Positions 22,540-34,651 of a stretch of DNA of 64,000 bases are shown here, piece by piece (position 1 is the stretch's first letter; the number at the start of each line of letters is the position of its first letter). Source of the DNA: Phyto melanocephala (lineage: Eukaryota; Arthropoda; Insecta; Diptera; Rhinophoridae); the NCBI GenBank assembly GCA_941918925.1, contig OW799233.1, positions 144,338,223 to 144,402,222 of the forward strand. Reading direction: 5' to 3'. The translations under genes and the position numbers were made by a program. Under the pieces are notes generated by a model. That model was not told where the DNA came from, ran no database searches, and worked only from the letters and a program-made list of their open reading frames with translations.

Positions 22540-23820
22540 ATCACATGTTGCACATGTATATATACGGTATCAATCTTTCAGACATATTCGGAAATTTATT
22601 GTTATTGAAATCCAACACAACCGCCTCATAAAAAGCCGAAGAAATATTAGCAAATGCAACTGTCTTCTTTTTGTCCCATATTTTTCCTATAAAAAGCGAA
22701 ATTTTTAGCCATAGGAAAATTTGTAAAAAAGTTTTAATAAATATGATATGACTATAGAGCTATTCTTCGCAATAAAATTTGGATAAATTGGTAACTTATG
22801 GGCAAAGGTATAGGCATAAATTAAATTTTAAAATATATAATTGTAATAAACGATCCGCCCTCTAACGTTTTTTTTTTTTGACTAGTGCTTATTTCGTGAA
22901 TGGTAACACTTAGCTCATGCCTGATTTGACAGATAATTAGTTTTATCCTTCCGCTGAACGAATATGGCTATGCATATGCTTGAAAAACGCTAGGAAATAT
23001 TGCGATATAACTTTGACCGATTTTGCCAAAAAAATCATCTTTTCAGATGAAGCTCATTTTGATCTTGGCGGGTATGGAAACAAGTACTGTTTGTTGCGGA
23101 TTTTGGTCCAGAGGCATTATTGGGCGATTTTTCTTCGAAAATGAGCAAGGAGTGGTCGTAGTCAATGGCGATAGTTATGGGGCCATGTTGAACGAATTTT
23201 CGTTAACACAAATTGAATGGGAGGATATTGGCAACTTTCGGTTTCAATAGGACGGCGCTACGTGCTACTCAGCCGAAGTTACACTATTTTTTTACAGCGT
23301 TTTCAAAAAAAAAGTTATTTGGCGGACCCTTTATATATGTATAATATATTATTAATTTTTCCAATTTCTAAAAGACACACTAAAAACAAAATGGCGTACA
23401 ATAAGGCCATATATAGGCCAAACCTAGAAATTGAAAATGTCCCCACTAAAGCCCCAACTACTTTGATTTTAAATGAAACGGCTTGACCAATAAAATACTG
23501 AAAACTCAAATCTAAGATGGTGTCTGAAATCAAATGTGGTAATATATATTATTTATGGCTTTCAAATAAAAGGACGTGACCAGTAGAATGCTGTAAACTA
23601 GGAAAAAGTTTAAGTCCTAGACGGCACCTTAAACAAAATGACGTGTAATTTCTGTTCTCAACCCCATCAATATGAGTATCAAATGAAAGACCTAGTCGAA
23701 TACAACGAGCCATATCAAAACTCATAATCAAATTTTGCGTCTAAAATAATAAAGTAAAATGGGATTTAACGTTTAACATGAAGTCTAGGCTACTATACTT
23801 ATGCATATTATGGTGAAGTA
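22540..23820 (+). mobile_element. Family B element, interrupted by a mariner MITE
   Basis: The left half (22545-22846) aligns with the middle of the full family B copy at 45579-46589 (TATTCGGAAAT, ATTGAAATYCAAC, TAAGCAAAT..ACTGTCT). The right half (23334-23820) aligns with its 3' half (AAATGGCG, CCCCATCAATATGAGTATCA, ATGGTGAAG). The terminal hairpin is missing. The 483-bp MITE between them accounts for the gap. Confidence 0.72.
22849..23331 (+). mobile_element. Mariner-derived MITE (type 2) with transposase relic
   Basis: The ends are AACGATCCGCCCTCTAAC and, inverted, AAGGGTCCGCCAAATAAC, each bordered by TA (22847-22848, 23332-23333). The interior codes for a shortened mariner catalytic region: KKIIFSDEAHF in one frame and, at about 23023-23250, VCCGFWSRGIIG, FFENEQG, VVNGD and EDIGNFRFQ, then a TAG where the second aspartate motif continues DGATC. 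Much of the gene is deleted. Confidence 0.82.
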
Positions 23821-24360
23821 CATGTACATTTTACATGTTCTCGTCTCATTCAAACTACTAGCACTTTTGTCTTACATCATTTTTAAAACTTATATATTTA
23901 TATATTATTATTTTTTTTTTAAATAATTTTATATAAACTAACTTTCTTGGCTTTGTTCAATTTATTTTACTTTTTATTATTTATTCGTGAAACCGATGGC
24001 CTGGTGACCTCTATAGTTGCTGTTTTTTGTTTAAAAAATAATTTTTAATTGTTTGATTCATTTGTTCGTTTGCTACCTATTAATTTATTCGCTGCTTTGA
24101 ATTTATAATCAATTTTATACCCTATATGACAACTTATTTGTGTTTCATGACGTTGGCGATAACTTATTCTTAATTAACTTCTTTACATTCGGCAGAAATA
24201 TCTCGGAATATGTCTTGAACCTTGATAATGTTTTAACATTATGTTCTTTAACCCAAGATGAGCACTGGGATAAAGTTTTGCATTTGATCATTAAATATCG
24301 CTGTTGTTGCTGAATTTCTATTTTTAATAATAAATAATAATTTCGTTAAATATGTACATA
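23821..24360. other. AT-rich DNA, nothing recognised
   Basis: No gene or element could be named. Confidence 0.35.
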
Positions 24361-24606
24361 TGAAAATAATTAATATGAATTTCAATTACGAAATTAATAC
24401 TATTCATTAAAGTTTTATTTGATTTTGCTCGAATCACCAAAATTATACTATTAATTAAATTAAAATTTAAATTTTCAATTGAAAATATATTGCGAAAAAT
24501 ATCATTTAAAAAGGCATTAAAAATTTAATTAAAATTTCTAGAATTGTTAAAAATGATTTTATTTAAGCTTTTAAATTAATGAACCTGCTTTAAATAAAAC
24601 AATCCC
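24361..24606 (+). mobile_element. CACAG-ended element, left-end fragment
   Basis: It matches the first 240 bp of 51549-52507 (TATGAATTTCAATTACGAAA, TTTGATTTTGCTCGAATCA, AATGAACCTG), without the terminal CACAG. A (TA)n run follows at about 24629-24652. Confidence 0.65.
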
Positions 24607-24744
24607 AAAAAGCAAATAGAAAATGTATATATTTATATATATATATATATATTCTTAACAGTACAATCTCTTTTACGAAGTATTGTCAATAAAGTAATTA
24701 AAGACAATTCATAAAATATCTTGCTATCAATGTTGTTTGATTAG

Positions 24745-25141
24745 CGAGACTGGGCTATAAAGAAAATTCTACGCTATCGAACCAATGCTGAAGACCCAAC
24801 GGAAGTTAGAGCTTATAAAAAGCCAGATTTAAACTTTAATTGTACGAGTTACACGAAAATAATCAAATTGAATGATATAAATAACGTATTTGAAGCACCA
24901 TTCACGCGAAGCATTCTGTACGATACATTGAAAGATGATGAAAGATGAAATCAAGATGATCTACCGTTTTTTGATCCAAAAATTCCTACACACATACAAG
25001 GAACGGAACGACATGTTCAATTGCTGGCTAGAGTTTCCAAATGAGTTATTCCGGGAAATATAGAGGCTGTTATGGGGACGATATTAGAGAGCCGTGCAAA
25101 ACTGCCCAGACTTGACAGCAAAAAAACTTCAAACAATATAT
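24745..25141 (+). pseudogene. C-terminal fragment of an uncharacterised, transposon-like arthropod protein
   Basis: One frame reads RDWAIKKILRYRTNAEDP, then KPDLNFNCTSYTKII, FEAPFTRSIL, KIPTHIQGTERHVQLL and LESRAKLPRLDSKK. It is interrupted by TGA after LKDDER and again after ARVSK. The pairing of an H.Q..ER.V.L motif with a distal SR..LP..DSK motif resembles the C-terminus of a dispersed, unnamed protein family in arthropod genomes. I recall the pattern, not a named family. The N-terminal part is absent, and an A copy begins 38 bp downstream. Confidence 0.55.
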
Positions 25142-25178
25142 TTTTTTTTCTTTTCTATTACTAAGTAAAATTCATTTT

Positions 25179-27323
25179 TATACCCGCCACCAAAAAAATG
25201 GTGGGGGTATATTCATTTTGTCATTCCGTTTGTAACACATCGAAATATCCATTTTAGACCCCATAAAGTATATATGTTCTGAATCAGGGTTTGATTTTAT
25301 GACGATCTAGCTATGTCCGTCCGTCTGTCCGTCTGTCCGTCTGTCCGTCTGTCCGTCTGTCCGTCTGTCCGTCTGTCCGTCTGTTGAAAGCACGATAGAG
25401 GTCGCACCGAAAAAGCTAGGGGGCTCAAATTTTGCCAGAATCTTTCTTATAGACAAGGTTTGTTTGGTATTGAAAATGGGCTAAATCGGAATATTAGGAA
25501 GAGAGTTATAGCTCGAAAAGCAAGAGTAGGTCGAAAAAACCGTGTCCTTCAAACATCGAATAAAATGGAATTGTGTCCAAACGCATTAACGTAGACTCAT
25601 GAAACTTCGAATATATATTTCCTGAGTAAAAACAATATTTTTCCCCGAAAATTATCTAAATCTATGCATTAGGAGAGGAGTTATCGATCAAAATGTACGA
25701 AAATTTATACCGCACAGTGTATTTTTCGGTATATTTAAAAACAAAAACGTCATAAAAACAACAAAATTGGATGTACGACTCTGAAATTTTGCATACTTTG
25801 CTTATTGGTGAGACGCTTTTTTGTAACGGAAAATCAATGTGCCACGCCCACTTTTACGCCCACCTCCCATATAACGTTTTACCCAAAATTCATATAATTT
25901 CTCAATTTATGTAGATTTTGGAATAATAAAGGGCTATATTGAAACATCTCAGTTGTACTCATTCGAAAATACAACTTTGACACGCCCACTATAACGCCCA
26001 CTTTTCAAGTTATATACCGTTAATGAAATTTAAAAGCTCATAAAACCGCCAAAATTAGAGGTATGATGATCAAATTCGCTACGTATATCCTTTTAGGCAA
26101 TGTCATTACTGCGCCAGAAAATTAAGGCACCACGCCTTACTCATTTTACTCAAAATTCCTCTAATTTCTCTATTAATAATGATTTTGGATTAATAAAGGG
26201 CTATATTGAAACACCTAAGTTGTACTCATTCGCCAAAATAACTTTGACACGCCTACTATAACGCCCACTTTTCACGTAATCTACCGTTAATGAAATTTAA
26301 AAGCTCATAAAACTGCCAAAATTAGAGGTATGATGATCAAATTTGCTGTGTATATCCTCCTAATCAATGTTATTGTTGTGCCAAAAAGTTTAGGTGACAC
26401 GGCCACTTTAACGCCTACCTCCCATACAACGGCTTACCTTAAATTCATGTAATTTCTCTATTAACAAAGTTTTTGGGAAAATAAAGGGCTATATTGAAAT
26501 ATTTAAGTTGTATTTATTAGTAGAAACTTTATTGACACAGCTACTTTAACACACTTTCATTGAATTTCATTTCATTTAAGGACCGATGTTGTATTTAAAT
26601 AAAACACAAATTATTTAGGATATTATTATTTCTTTTTATAATGATAATATTTGTATGGTTCAATTATGTATTTAACAAAATATCGGCCAAATGACCCCCC
26701 CCCCCCATCCTTGGCGCCACTCCTCTATCTGATGGTCCAAATTTTCAATAACAATGTTGATGCTCAATTATTGGGCATGATGATGAGTCGAGGTTGACTG
26801 CTCTTTTGCCACACTATCGCAAAAAACAGCAACAGTTCCCATTCAACGAACTAAGAAGGCATTCACAGATTTTCTAACATTTTATACAGACCTGTTTTGC
26901 AGAAATTTAAATATCTTTTACAATTCTCCCGATTGTGGACGAATTTGAACGATTATGTTGATCAAAAGAATTACGAAGTGCACAAAATGCATTTTGATTT
27001 GAACGCCCATTTTTATAAAAAACCTGAATAACTTTAAAGCGTTGCTCATTTGCGTATCTTTCCACGGATCAAAATGAGTAAGTTTGAGATTGAGAAATGT
27101 CAAGTGAAATGCAGAAAACAAACTTAAAGACTAGGTGTAGTTCACCTTCAACATGGGCCCTTAAAATTTAACCACCCTCTACAAAGAAAGTGATACATAT
27201 TTTATTATAAAGAGATTATTCCATAATGATTAAAAAATAATAAATATTGTGCTTTAAATGTACACAAAATTGGTGGTGGGTATAAAAGATTCGGCACAGC
27301 CGAATATAGTGCTCTTACTTGTT
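25179..27323 (+). mobile_element. Family A element, copy 4
   Basis: Both ends are intact: TATACCCGCCACCAAAAAAA with the matching GGTGGGGGTATA arm, and GATTCGGCACAGCCGAAT with CTTACTTGTT. It has the longest GTCCGTCT run in the window (about eight units, 25316-25384). Degenerate 288-bp units run from about 25840 to 26560 and the nested MITE follows. Confidence 0.87.
26574..27179 (-). mobile_element. Mariner-derived MITE in family A copy 4
   Basis: One end is intact (TTAACCACCCTC followed by TA at 27180-27181). The other is cut at TTTAAGGACCGATGTTG. The minus-strand frame at 26918-27121 keeps the mariner N-terminal relic. A run of 12 C lies at 26695-26706. Confidence 0.78.
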
Positions 27324-27431
27324 TCATTTCATTTTGACTAAATAAATTTCTAAAGAGAAAAATAAACTCCAAAAATTAAAAAAACATAGCCATTTCGCTG
27401 ATTTTTTCTTGTAAAGTGCTAAAAATGGTGA

Positions 27432-27700
27432 TTTTTTTTAATGTTTGTATGGGGAAACTCCCAGCAGTAGTTCCAGGGGATGTGCCACTGGCATAGGTGG
27501 GTCGGCCCTCCAAAATTAGTGGGTGTCGGTAATACATTTTGACTCGATTGAGGAACTGTAAATGGGTCAAAGTGAGAGTTTAAAAAAATTTACCCTTCGG
27601 ATCAAAAATCGGGACATCAAAATACATTGTAGGGGTATGGTTCCTTCGGCAAATCCATACAAATCGACCCGCCTTATATACGTACTTAGTAAAAATTTTG
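27432..27700. mobile_element. Possible remnant related to the long-TIR transposon
   Basis: A GC-richer patch with TTTGTATGGGGAAACTCCC, GGTCGGCCCTCC and GTCGGTAATACATTTTGAC recalls the inner TIR (TTTGTATGGGAGCCCCCCT and GGTCGGTCATACATTTTA at 15530-15620) in order and wording, but it is not a close match. No ends were found. Confidence 0.35.
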
Positions 27701-27815
27701 CACCTTTGATTCAACATCATAACATTTGCAATAATATATTGCCGAATATTATGGATAAAATTAATGAAATAAAAATAAATTTTCTCTTAAAAGGATAATT
27801 TTTCATGAAAAAGTT

Positions 27816-28825
27816 GGGGGGGTGCTTTAATACCATGTGAGATAAGGCCATAATGGCTTTATTGCTCAATTGAATGGGAGATAAAGCCATAATGGCCTTA
27901 TTGCCCAATCATTGACAGGTAAGACCATATTTAAAATTTTGCGAAATGAGATATAAAGCCATATTTTTTTTGGCAAATGAGAGATAAAGCCATATTTTTT
28001 CAGAATATTTTTATAATTATTTTTATAATCAATTAATTTTTATTCTTGTGACGCACGCAGAAAAACTTTATTCAGCGAAGCCACCTGCCGCGTCCAACTG
28101 GAGGAGAAAACCCGTAAGCACGGCCGCAGGCCGCAACGCAGAAAAACTTTAATATGCGAAGCCAGATTCCAATAATAAAAACATTCTGTAAAAAATGTCT
28201 TCTAGGAGACACTAAAGTTAAGTATTGTAATCTGGCCTCGCGTACTAAAGTTTTTCTGCGTTGCGGCCTGCGGCCGTGCTTACGGGTTTTCACATCCAGT
28301 TGGACGCGGCAGGTGGCTTCGCTGAATAAAGTTTTCCTGCGTGCGTCACAAAAATAAAAAAAGTTCTTTTCCCGGAAACAGTAAAGTTAAGTATTGAAAT
28401 CTGGCCTCGCATACTAAGGTTTTTCCGCATGGCGGCCTGCGGCCGCGCTTACGGGTTTTCTCCTCCAGTTAGACGCGGCAGGTGGCTTCGCTGAATTAAG
28501 TTTTCCTGCGTGCGTCACAAGAATAAAAATTAATTAATTATAAAAATAAGAAAAGTATTATTTTCCCTTACAAATTTCACTTTTTTATTATTATTACCTC
28601 TTAATTATAAAAATAAGAAAACTATTAATCAATGTAAAATGCAAAAGTTCTTAAAAACTGAAATGACAGATAAAGCCATTTTCTACTATTGCTAATGTGA
28701 GATAAGGCCATGATGGCTTTACCTCCCATTCAAATTAAAAAAAAAATAAAAAAGGTTTTATCTCCCTATTGAATGAGAGATAAAGCCATCATGGCCTTAT
28801 ATCACATGATATTAAAGCACCCCCC
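27816..28825. mobile_element. Foldback element with GC-rich core
   Basis: Inverted ends (GGGGGTGCTTTAATACCATG and its partner at 28796-28825) enclose repeated GAGATAAAGCCAT units, several containing the palindrome GCCATAATGGC. The core holds one inverted (28050-28160) and two direct (28225-28350, 28388-28520) copies of a GC-rich block with GGCCGCAGGCC, GCGTCCAACTGGAGG and GACGCACGCAG. The outer flanks AAAAAGTT and AAAAAATT could be an 8-bp target duplication with one mismatch. The open frames at 28072-28357 on both strands are artefacts of the palindrome. Confidence 0.78.
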
Positions 28826-30867
28826 AAAAAATTATATTTTTATTGGTAGTTGACGTTTACCATATAACAGACTTAAGTCAGAAGAGTCGTTTTATCCAAT
28901 ATGATTTTTACAAAGAAGGATTTAACCAATTGAATTTAAGATGTTTTAAAAATTTAATTTAACTTATACTTTAGAAAAGATCATTTTTTATTATATTTAT
29001 ATTAGTAGTATCCTCATAAAAATGGATCTTATAGACTGCACTAAACAGGTAATAGGCAGAGAATGCACAAGAGTTGGTCGCTTTGCTAAAGAAATTATAT
29101 TACTTAAACCAATTACGTAGTAAATTTTAAAGTCAAAGTTGAGTACAATTTAATGGTAAAGTGGAGGATTACTTCACAAATTTCTCTACAATATCTGTCA
29201 AATAAGCCTTTAATAAACCTAAAATATTTTTAATGAATATGGTACATAGTCTTTAATATGGAATTGCAGTATAATACATGATTCCATTCAATTTACGTTT
29301 AACAAAACTTTAATATAGACTATTATTATAGTCGAACATTATCTACCTTATTTTAAGTTATTTGATTTGTTTTGTATTCCATTTAAGCCGCTGAAAATGC
29401 GTTTATTAAAAGTTCATTCATTCAAAGCACCCCAAACATATTTATAAGAACACTGTACAGCAATATACATACAAACACTCTCATATTTCTATAATATTGA
29501 CCCAGTGAATTTAGCTTTTCATTTGTTTAACAGGTAGAGATAGATAAATAATTTATTCGTGGTAGAACGCTCGCATACTTATACAGGGTGTATGATACAA
29601 GGGGGACAAAAATATGATAAAATCAAATCAACATTTTATATTTTGCCAACATCAAGGGCATCTAAAATGAATAAATTATAAAATTCAAAACAAAATGATG
29701 CAGAGAGTTAAGTTTGCAATTTAAATACTCCTAATGATATACCTTGTTTAACATAGTTGTTCTTTTACTCCATCTATTAATATAAGAGTTTTGTTTTTCG
29801 ACCAAAAAATATACAAATTTGGTAAATATATTGCTGATTTATGATTTTTTAATGTTGAATCTCAACCACAAGCACCACCATGCCCAATGTTGCTAACATT
29901 TGTTAGATATTTGTATAGTTTTTTTTTTATTCTTTTGCACCCCTTTCCACATAATAACTCTTACTGACTCACTATGTTTATTTCGATCTATTTTATATAC
30001 AAACGTATATTGTACATACATACAAACAAGCAATAACTCATATGTATGTATACTGAAACAGCATTACCCGACTTTTACCAAATGTTTTTGTGGTTGTGAT
30101 ATATTTTTTGTTGCTGCTTTTGTTGAATTTTTGATATAATCATCGCAATTATTGTTTGAATTTCAATTTATTTGATTGTTTTAATATTGTTGACGTTAAA
30201 TGTTATTTGCATTTATTTTAGTTAGTTTTTTTAATACACAACATTCAAAATTTTAATTCTAGTATTTTTTTATCGTTCTCATTTAATTAAAAACATTTTT
30301 CATTTGAGTGCTTATGAAATTTAAATACGATTAAAGAAAACCGAAATATAAATTAAATGTATTGAATATTTTTACAATTATACGTTTGGCAAAATAGTTT
30401 TGATTGTATTTATATTGATGTTTTGCTGAGCATTTACTACCATAAAACATAAATAAATAATAAAATCAGTAGTAAGTACTTTTACTTGTAGTCTGTTCAT
30501 AACTAGTAATATTAGAACTATTATATTGTACTTTATTATTTCGAAGGTGAAACGAAGGTCAATATTGTTTTTTTTTTGGATGGACTACATAATAGATGGA
30601 CTGATTCATCTGAAACATATTTTAAGACCCTGCTTATGATAGTTTTAGAGATACTTTCAGTTCCATGATATTTTCTGTGCAAAGAAAAAAACTAAGATAA
30701 TTGCACAAATTTTGTAGCTCCGGCCCAAATCGGGCTAGATAACATAGTAGCTCTTAATTGTTTAAATGTTTTGTGGTGGCATGTGTATATGTAGCCTAGT
30801 CATTTCACATTTTTTTTTTTTACAATATTCACTATTTTATAATAGACTTTCAAAACGCTTATGAATA
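28826..30867. other. AT-rich DNA, nothing recognised
   Basis: No gene, RNA or element could be named in about 2 kb. Confidence 0.4.
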
Positions 30868-31145
30868 GGGGACTCGATTGAGCAATATCCGTCTGAATGT
30901 CTGTCCGACTATCCGTGTATTGATTTAATTTAAATTTTTAAATCCCCAACATTCTACAAAGCTCTCTTTTAATCTTTTGGTAATATTCGGAAATATAGGA
31001 TTATTGAAATTTAGCAAAATTGCCTTATGAATTTTTAAGATATGAGCAAAAATGACTGCCTTAGTTTCTTTCTATATATGTACCATAAAAGCTAAAATTT
31101 TTGAGACCATTTTTGAGACTATTTTTGTTTGTAGGTAAAGGGTTT
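30868..31145 (+). mobile_element. Family B fragment
   Basis: It has a decayed GTCCG tract (ATCCGTCTGAATGTCTGTCC), TAATATTCGGAAATA, TTGAAATTTAGCAAAATTGCC and ATATGAGCAAAAATGACTGCC, in the order seen in 45579-46589. Confidence 0.65.
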
Positions 31146-31244
31146 TACAATAAAAGCACTACAAACGTTTTTTTTTAAATAAAACAAAAACGGTTTTGGT
31201 TATCAATGAAATTCTTTACTCCTGTGAAAGTACGTTCGATTCCA

Positions 31245-31915
31245 CTATGTATGGAACTCGATTTCTTTTACATGGCTACCACGGGCACGCTTGCAGAAGT
31301 ATAGACGCTGAACCCAATTTTCGACGGGTTTCAAGCATAAAACGGGTAACACTGCTGCAATTTCACGTTTGATATTCGTACGAAGTTCATCAATAGTCGC
31401 TAGCTTGTTGGCATAGACGAAGTTCATCAATCGTCGCTGGCTTGTTGGCATAGACCATAGACTTGACGTAGCCCCACAGAAAATAGTCTAACGGCGTCAA
31501 ATCGCACGACTGAGATGGCCAATCGACTGGACCATTTCGTGAAATAACACGTTCTCCAAACTTGGTTTTCAATAAATTGATTGTGACATTCGCTGTGTGG
31601 CTTGTGGCGACGTCCTGTTGGAACCACATGTCCTCCAAGTCCATGTTATCCAATTGGGGCCAAAAATATTCTGTTATCATTGAACGGTAGCGATTTTCAT
31701 TCACAGTAACGTGCCAGTCTTGATCATCACAGAAGAAGTACGGCCCAATGACACCGCCGGCGCATAAACCGCATCAAACCGTAATTTTTTCGGGATGCAA
31801 TGATGACTTATGGAATACGTGTGGATTGCTGTCTGACCAATAACGCATATTTTGCTTATTGACGAAGACGTTCAGCCAGAAATGAGTTTTTAATTTTTTG
31901 GCCATTTTTTTGTAG
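31245..31915 (-). pseudogene. DD41D (rosa-like) mariner transposase, C-terminal two-thirds
   Basis: The minus strand reads, 5' to 3': FWLNVFVNKQN, HPEKITV, a TGA replacing the usual Trp, CGLCAGGVIGPYFFCDD, MWFQQD (second catalytic Asp), RNGPVDWPSQSCDLTPLDYF (third Asp) and YANKPATIDEL. I count 41 residues between the QQD and PLD aspartates, the spacing of the rosa subfamily. A 37-bp tandem duplication at 31385-31458 repeats YANK.ATIDELR and shifts the frame, so the C-terminus (NIKREIAAV..RLYFCKRARGSH) reads in another frame. The N-terminus is missing, and it sits between family B fragments. Confidence 0.85.
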
Positions 31916-31924
31916 GTCTATTTT

Positions 31925-32458
31925 AGATTTTTCAATAATTTTGTAACTTTTAAATATTGATTTTCGTTTGTAAACTTAAAAAAAAATCAACGATTCAATT
32001 ATATTTTGGTGCTTATATCTGAGTTAGTTTCAAACAGAATTGTTATTTTTTTATAAATAATTTTTCAGGCTACTGTTTATAATTTAGTATCTTCAGAGTG
32101 TCCAGAAATTATTTAGGAGCTTTAAGAACTTGAAATATTTTAAAAAATATACTTATTCCCTTTTAACTTTGGTTTACTAACTTACCAATTAGTAGCTAGT
32201 TTTTCCAAAAATTTACACGAATATATCAGGAATATGGGAAAAAAATATAAGAAAAGTGTTTCAGAGAGAAATAAGATGAGCATCAGATAAAAGGGCTTAA
32301 CTAATAATATTCAATAAACTTTAGAAAACTCAAAATCTATGATGGTCGCCCCTATAAAATGGGGTATGATAAATTTATATATACATCAAATCTAGCAATT
32401 AAAAATGTACCGCCTTCAAACTCTCCAATATTGGTATCAAGGTTGAAGAGTAAAGTAG
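31925..32458. mobile_element. Rearranged family B fragments
   Basis: About 31925-32150 matches family B on the minus strand (TTGATTTTCGTTT, AATTATTTAGGAGCTTTAAG), while 32280-32455 matches it on the plus strand (AAAAGGGCTTAACTAATA, CAATATTGGTATCAAG). The mixture suggests inversion or independent insertions. Confidence 0.5.
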
Positions 32459-32464
32459 GCAATA

Positions 32465-34651
32465 ACAAGTAAGAGCACTATATTCGGCTGTGCCGAATCT
32501 TTTATACCCACCACCAATTTTGTGTACATTTAAAGCACAATATTTATTATTTTGTTAATCGCTATGGAATAATCTCTTTATAATAAAATATGTATCACTT
32601 TCTTTGTAGAGGGTGGTTAAATTTTAAGGGCCCATGTTGAAAGTGAACTACACCTAATCTTTAAATTTGTTTTCTGCATTTCATTTGACATTTCTCAATC
32701 TCAAACTTATTCAATTTGATCCGCGGAAAGATAAGCAAATGAGCAACGCTTTAAAGTTATTCAGGTTTTTTATAAAAATGGGCGTTCAAATCAAAATGCA
32801 TTTTGTGCACTTCGTAATTGTTTTGATCAACATAATCGTTTAAATTCGTCCACAATCGGGAGATTGGTAAAAAATATTTAAATTTCTGCAAAACAGTTCT
32901 GTATAAAATGTTAGAAAATCTGTGAATGCCTTCTTAGTTCGTTGAATGGGAACCACTGCTGGTTTTTGCGATAGTGTGGCAAAATAGCAGTCAACCTCGC
33001 CTAATCATCATGCCCAACAATTGAGCATCAACATTGTCATTGAAAATTTGGAGCATCAGATAGAGGAGTGGCGCCAAAAATGGGGGGGCCAATTGGCCGA
33101 TATTTTGTTAAATACATAATTGAACCATACAAATATTATAATTGCAAAAAGAAATACTAATAATATCCTAAATAATTTGTCAACATCGGTCCTTAAAATT
33201 TAACCACCCTTTATAACTTCGATATGCTACTGAAATGCTTTTATAAATGTAGTTTTTCAATGAAAGTGGGCGTAAAGTAGGCGTGTCAATAAAGTTTCTG
33301 TTAACAAATTAAAGTTAAATATTTCAATATAGTCCTTTATTTTCCCAAAAACTTTGTAAATAGAGAAATTACATGAATTTAAGATAAACCGTTATATGGG
33401 AGGTAGGCGTTAAAGTGGGCGTGTCACCTAAACTTTTTGGCACAACAATAACATTGATTAGAAGGAAAAACGTAGCACATTTGATCATCATACCTCTAAT
33501 TTTGGCGGTTTTATGAGCTTCTAAATTTCATTAACGGTAGATTACGTGAAAAGTGGGCGTTATAGTAGGCGTGTCAAAGTTATTTTTGCGAATGAGTACA
33601 ACTTAGGAGTTTCAATATAGCCCTTTGTTATTCCAAAATCTTTATTAATAGAGAAATTATATGAATTTTGAGTAAAACGTTATATGGGAGGTGGGCGTAA
33701 AAGTGGGCGTGGCACCTTAATTTTCTGGCACAGTAATGACAATGCCCAGGGGGATATACGTAGCAAATTTTATCATCATACCTCTAATTTTGGCGGTTTT
33801 ATAAGCTTTTAAATTTCAATAACGGTGGATAACGTGAAAAGTGGGCGTTATAGTAGGCGTGTCAAAGTTATTTTTGCGAATAAGTACAACTTAGGAGTTT
33901 CAATATAGCCCTTTATAATTCCAAAATCTTTATTAATAGAGAAATTATATGAATTTTGAGTAAAACGTTATATAGGAGGTGGGCTTAAAAGTGGGCGTGG
34001 CACATTGATTTTCCGTTACAAAAAAGCGGCTCACCAAAAAGCAAAGTGTGCAAAATTTCAGAGTCGTACATCCAATTTTGTTGCTTTTATGACGTTTTTG
34101 TTTTTAAATATACCGAAAAATACACTGTGCGGTATAAATTTTCGTACATTTTGATCGATAACTCCTCTCCTAATGCATAGATTTAGATAATTTTTGGGGA
34201 AAAATATTTTTTTTACTCGAGAAACATATATTCGAAGTTTCATGAGTCTACGTTAATGCGTTTGGACACAATTCCATTTTATTCGATGTTTGAAGGACAC
34301 GGTTTTTTCGACCTACTCTTGCTTTTCGAGCTATAACTCTCTTCCTAATATTCCGATTTAGCCCATTTTCAATACCAAACAAACCTTATCTATAAGAAAG
34401 ATTCTGGCAAAATTTGAGCCCCCTAGCTTTTTCGGTGCGACCTCTATCGTGCTTTCAACAGACGGACAGACGGACAGACGGACAGACGGACAGACGGACA
34501 GACGGACGGAGATAGCTAGATCGTCATCAAATCAAACCGTGATTCAGAATATATATACTTTATGGGGTCTAGAATGGATATTTCGATGTGTTACAAACGG
34601 AATGACAAAATGAATATACCCCCACCATTTTTTTGGTGGCGGGTATAAAAA
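32465..34651 (-). mobile_element. Family A element, copy 5 (twin of copy 2)
   Basis: Base-for-base comparison with 6656-9130 gives an offset of 25809 up to 33600 and 25521 after it, so exactly 288 bp, one tandem unit, is absent. I saw three substitutions elsewhere (for example GGAGATAGC for GGACATAGC near 34509). Both terminal hairpins are intact. It is the youngest element pair in the window. Confidence 0.88.
32609..33211 (+). mobile_element. Mariner-derived MITE nested in family A copy 5
   Basis: It appears identical to 6800-7402 and is flanked by TA at 32607-32608 and 33212-33213. Confidence 0.87.

Noticed and set aside
28072..28357. Overlapping arginine-rich frames on both strands
   Set aside because: They are by-products of the GC-rich palindrome in the foldback element.
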